This document shows positions 5,840 to 6,517 of a stretch of DNA of 6,517 nt, in pieces; within the stretch, counting starts at the first letter, position 1; each line of letters begins with the position of its first letter. Below the pieces are notes generated by a model. The model made no database searches. It had not been told where the DNA came from and was given only the letters and a program-made list of their open reading frames with translations. The stretch is from contig JASIGS010000099.1 of NCBI GenBank assembly GCA_030052355.1, positions 1 through 6,517 of the forward strand, read 5' to 3'. Source of the stretch: Streptosporangiaceae bacterium. Lineage in GTDB: Bacteria > Actinomycetota > Actinomycetes > Streptosporangiales > Streptosporangiaceae. The position numbers were made by a program, and so were the translations under genes.

Positions 5840-6517
5840 ATGAGAAACGCGCACACCGTGGCGACGGTGCGGGCTGCCGAGCAGGCCCTGATGGCCAGCC
5901 TGCCGGAGGGGACCTTGATGCAGCGTGCCGCGGCGGGCCTGGCGTCGGTGTGCGCGACGCTGCTCGGCCAGGTCTACGGCTCGCGGGTGGTCGTGCTGGC
6001 GGGCGGCGGTGACAACGGCGGCGACGCGCTGTTCGCTGGTGCCCGGCTCGCCCGCCGGGGTGCGGCGGTTACCGCGATAGCCGCCTCGTCGAGCCTGCAC
6101 CAGGGGGGCGCCGCGGCACTGCTGGCGAGCGGTGGGCGGGTAGTCCCGGCCGGGGGCGCCCCGGACACCCCGGACACCGGTGGACCGAACACTGGCGGGC
6201 AGCCGGCGGCGGTACGTCAGGCGATCGCGGCCGCCGACCTGATCCTCGACGGGCTGACCGGCATCGGCGGCCGGGGCGGCCTCCGGCAGCCAGCCGCGGC
6301 CCTGGCGCAGCTTGCCGAGCAGGCGCGCCGCGATGGTGCGTTCGTGGTCGCCGTCGACCTGCCCAGCGGCATCGACGCCGACACCGGCGAGGTGCACGGG
6401 ACTGCCGTCGTCGCGGACGTCACGGTAACCTTCGGTACCTGGAAGCCGGGCCTGCTGATCGACCCTGGCGCGAGCCACGCTGGCAGCGCCGAGCTGATCG
6501 ACATCGGCCTCGGTCCG
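5840..6517 (+). CDS. nnr: Bifunctional NAD(P)H-hydrate repair enzyme, epimerase domain (3' end outside the window)
   Basis: The enzyme repairs damaged NADH and NADPH. The N-terminal YjeF_N domain interconverts the R and S forms of NAD(P)HX, and the C-terminal carbohydrate-kinase-like domain, if present beyond the window, dehydrates the S form. The visible 226 residues cover the YjeF_N domain. The start includes VRAAEQALMA, and the nucleotide and phosphate loop is LAGGGDNGGDALFAGARLA (53-71). Next come DGLTGIGGRGGLR (137-149), the catalytic-region VAVDLPSGIDADTGEV (170-185) and VTFGTWKPGLL (196-206). The ATG is fixed by an in-frame TAG six codons upstream (5822-5824) and by AGAGGAG (5823-5829). 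A Gly/Pro-rich insert (about 105-121) carries a small repeat. The long open frame on the opposite strand here is a shadow. Whether the dehydratase half is fused cannot be seen. Confidence 0.93.
   Translation, partial: MRNAHTVATVRAAEQALMASLPEGTLMQRAAAGLASVCATLLGQVYGSRVVVLAGGGDNGGDALFAGARLARRGAAVTAIAASSSLHQGGAAALLASGGRVVPAGGAPDTPDTGGPNTGGQPAAVRQAIAAADLILDGLTGIGGRGGLRQPAAALAQLAEQARRDGAFVVAVDLPSGIDADTGEVHGTAVVADVTVTFGTWKPGLLIDPGASHAGSAELIDIGLGP
6161..6178. repeat. Exact tandem 9-mer inside nnr
   Basis: CCGGACACC occurs twice in a row and encodes PDT-PDT within the linker GAPDTPDTGGPNTGG. The third, related PNT unit suggests a degenerate repeat that grew in a surface loop of the epimerase domain. 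The frame is kept. Confidence 0.75.

Noticed and set aside
5643..5843. A 66-codon + strand frame just before nnr
   Set aside because: It is Arg/Gly-rich with no motif, starts within the hairpin after glmM, has no ribosome binding site and overlaps the nnr start by a few bases.
5783..6478. A 231-codon minus-strand open frame opposite nnr
   Set aside because: The + strand frame from 5840 to the window edge carries conserved YjeF_N motifs. The antisense product is Arg/Gly/Ala-rich noise.

Overview
The window reads as chromosomal DNA from a high-GC actinomycete. The evidence is the GC-rich third codon positions, GTG starts on both ribosomal protein genes, an actinobacterial-type S9 with a long acidic N-terminal tail, and the gene order rplM-rpsI-glmM with nnr nearby. 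The exact lineage cannot be read from sequence alone; a Streptosporangiales- or Frankia-like organism is only a guess. No insertion sequence, CRISPR array, tRNA, rRNA or phage gene is visible.

Left part (1-2890). A class I SAM-dependent methyltransferase runs in from beyond the left edge on the + strand and ends at 688. It converges with a minus-strand group read from right to left. That group has a 530-residue proline-rich single-pass membrane protein of unknown function (2890-1298), a small VOC/glyoxalase-like protein (1251-925), and a possible 66-residue one-helix membrane protein (901-701). The small spacings (46 and 23 nt) allow these three to be one transcript.

Centre (2891-3182). A 292-bp divergent region separates the membrane protein gene from rplM. 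On the + strand it carries a good vegetative promoter (TTGACC, 18 nt, TATTCT) and then an mRNA leader of about 150 nt rich in hairpins, one with a 9-bp perfect stem. This is a plausible site for L13-type autoregulation. On the minus strand a TANNNT hexamer lies exactly 6 nt before the ATG of the membrane protein gene, with no good ribosome binding site, which suggests a leaderless mRNA.

Right part (3183-6517). rplM (L13), rpsI (S9) and glmM (phosphoglucosamine mutase, first committed steps to UDP-GlcNAc and peptidoglycan) are closely spaced and probably co-transcribed, tying ribosome output to wall precursor supply. A 244-bp stretch without a convincing gene follows. It holds an 8-bp-stem hairpin that may end the operon. 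The window closes inside nnr, the NAD(P)H-hydrate repair enzyme, of which only the epimerase domain is visible.

Most of the window is housekeeping. The parts most worth a second look are the rplM leader, the uncharacterised membrane protein with its apparent leaderless start, and the glmM-nnr gap, which lies where many actinomycetes carry glmS and acpS.
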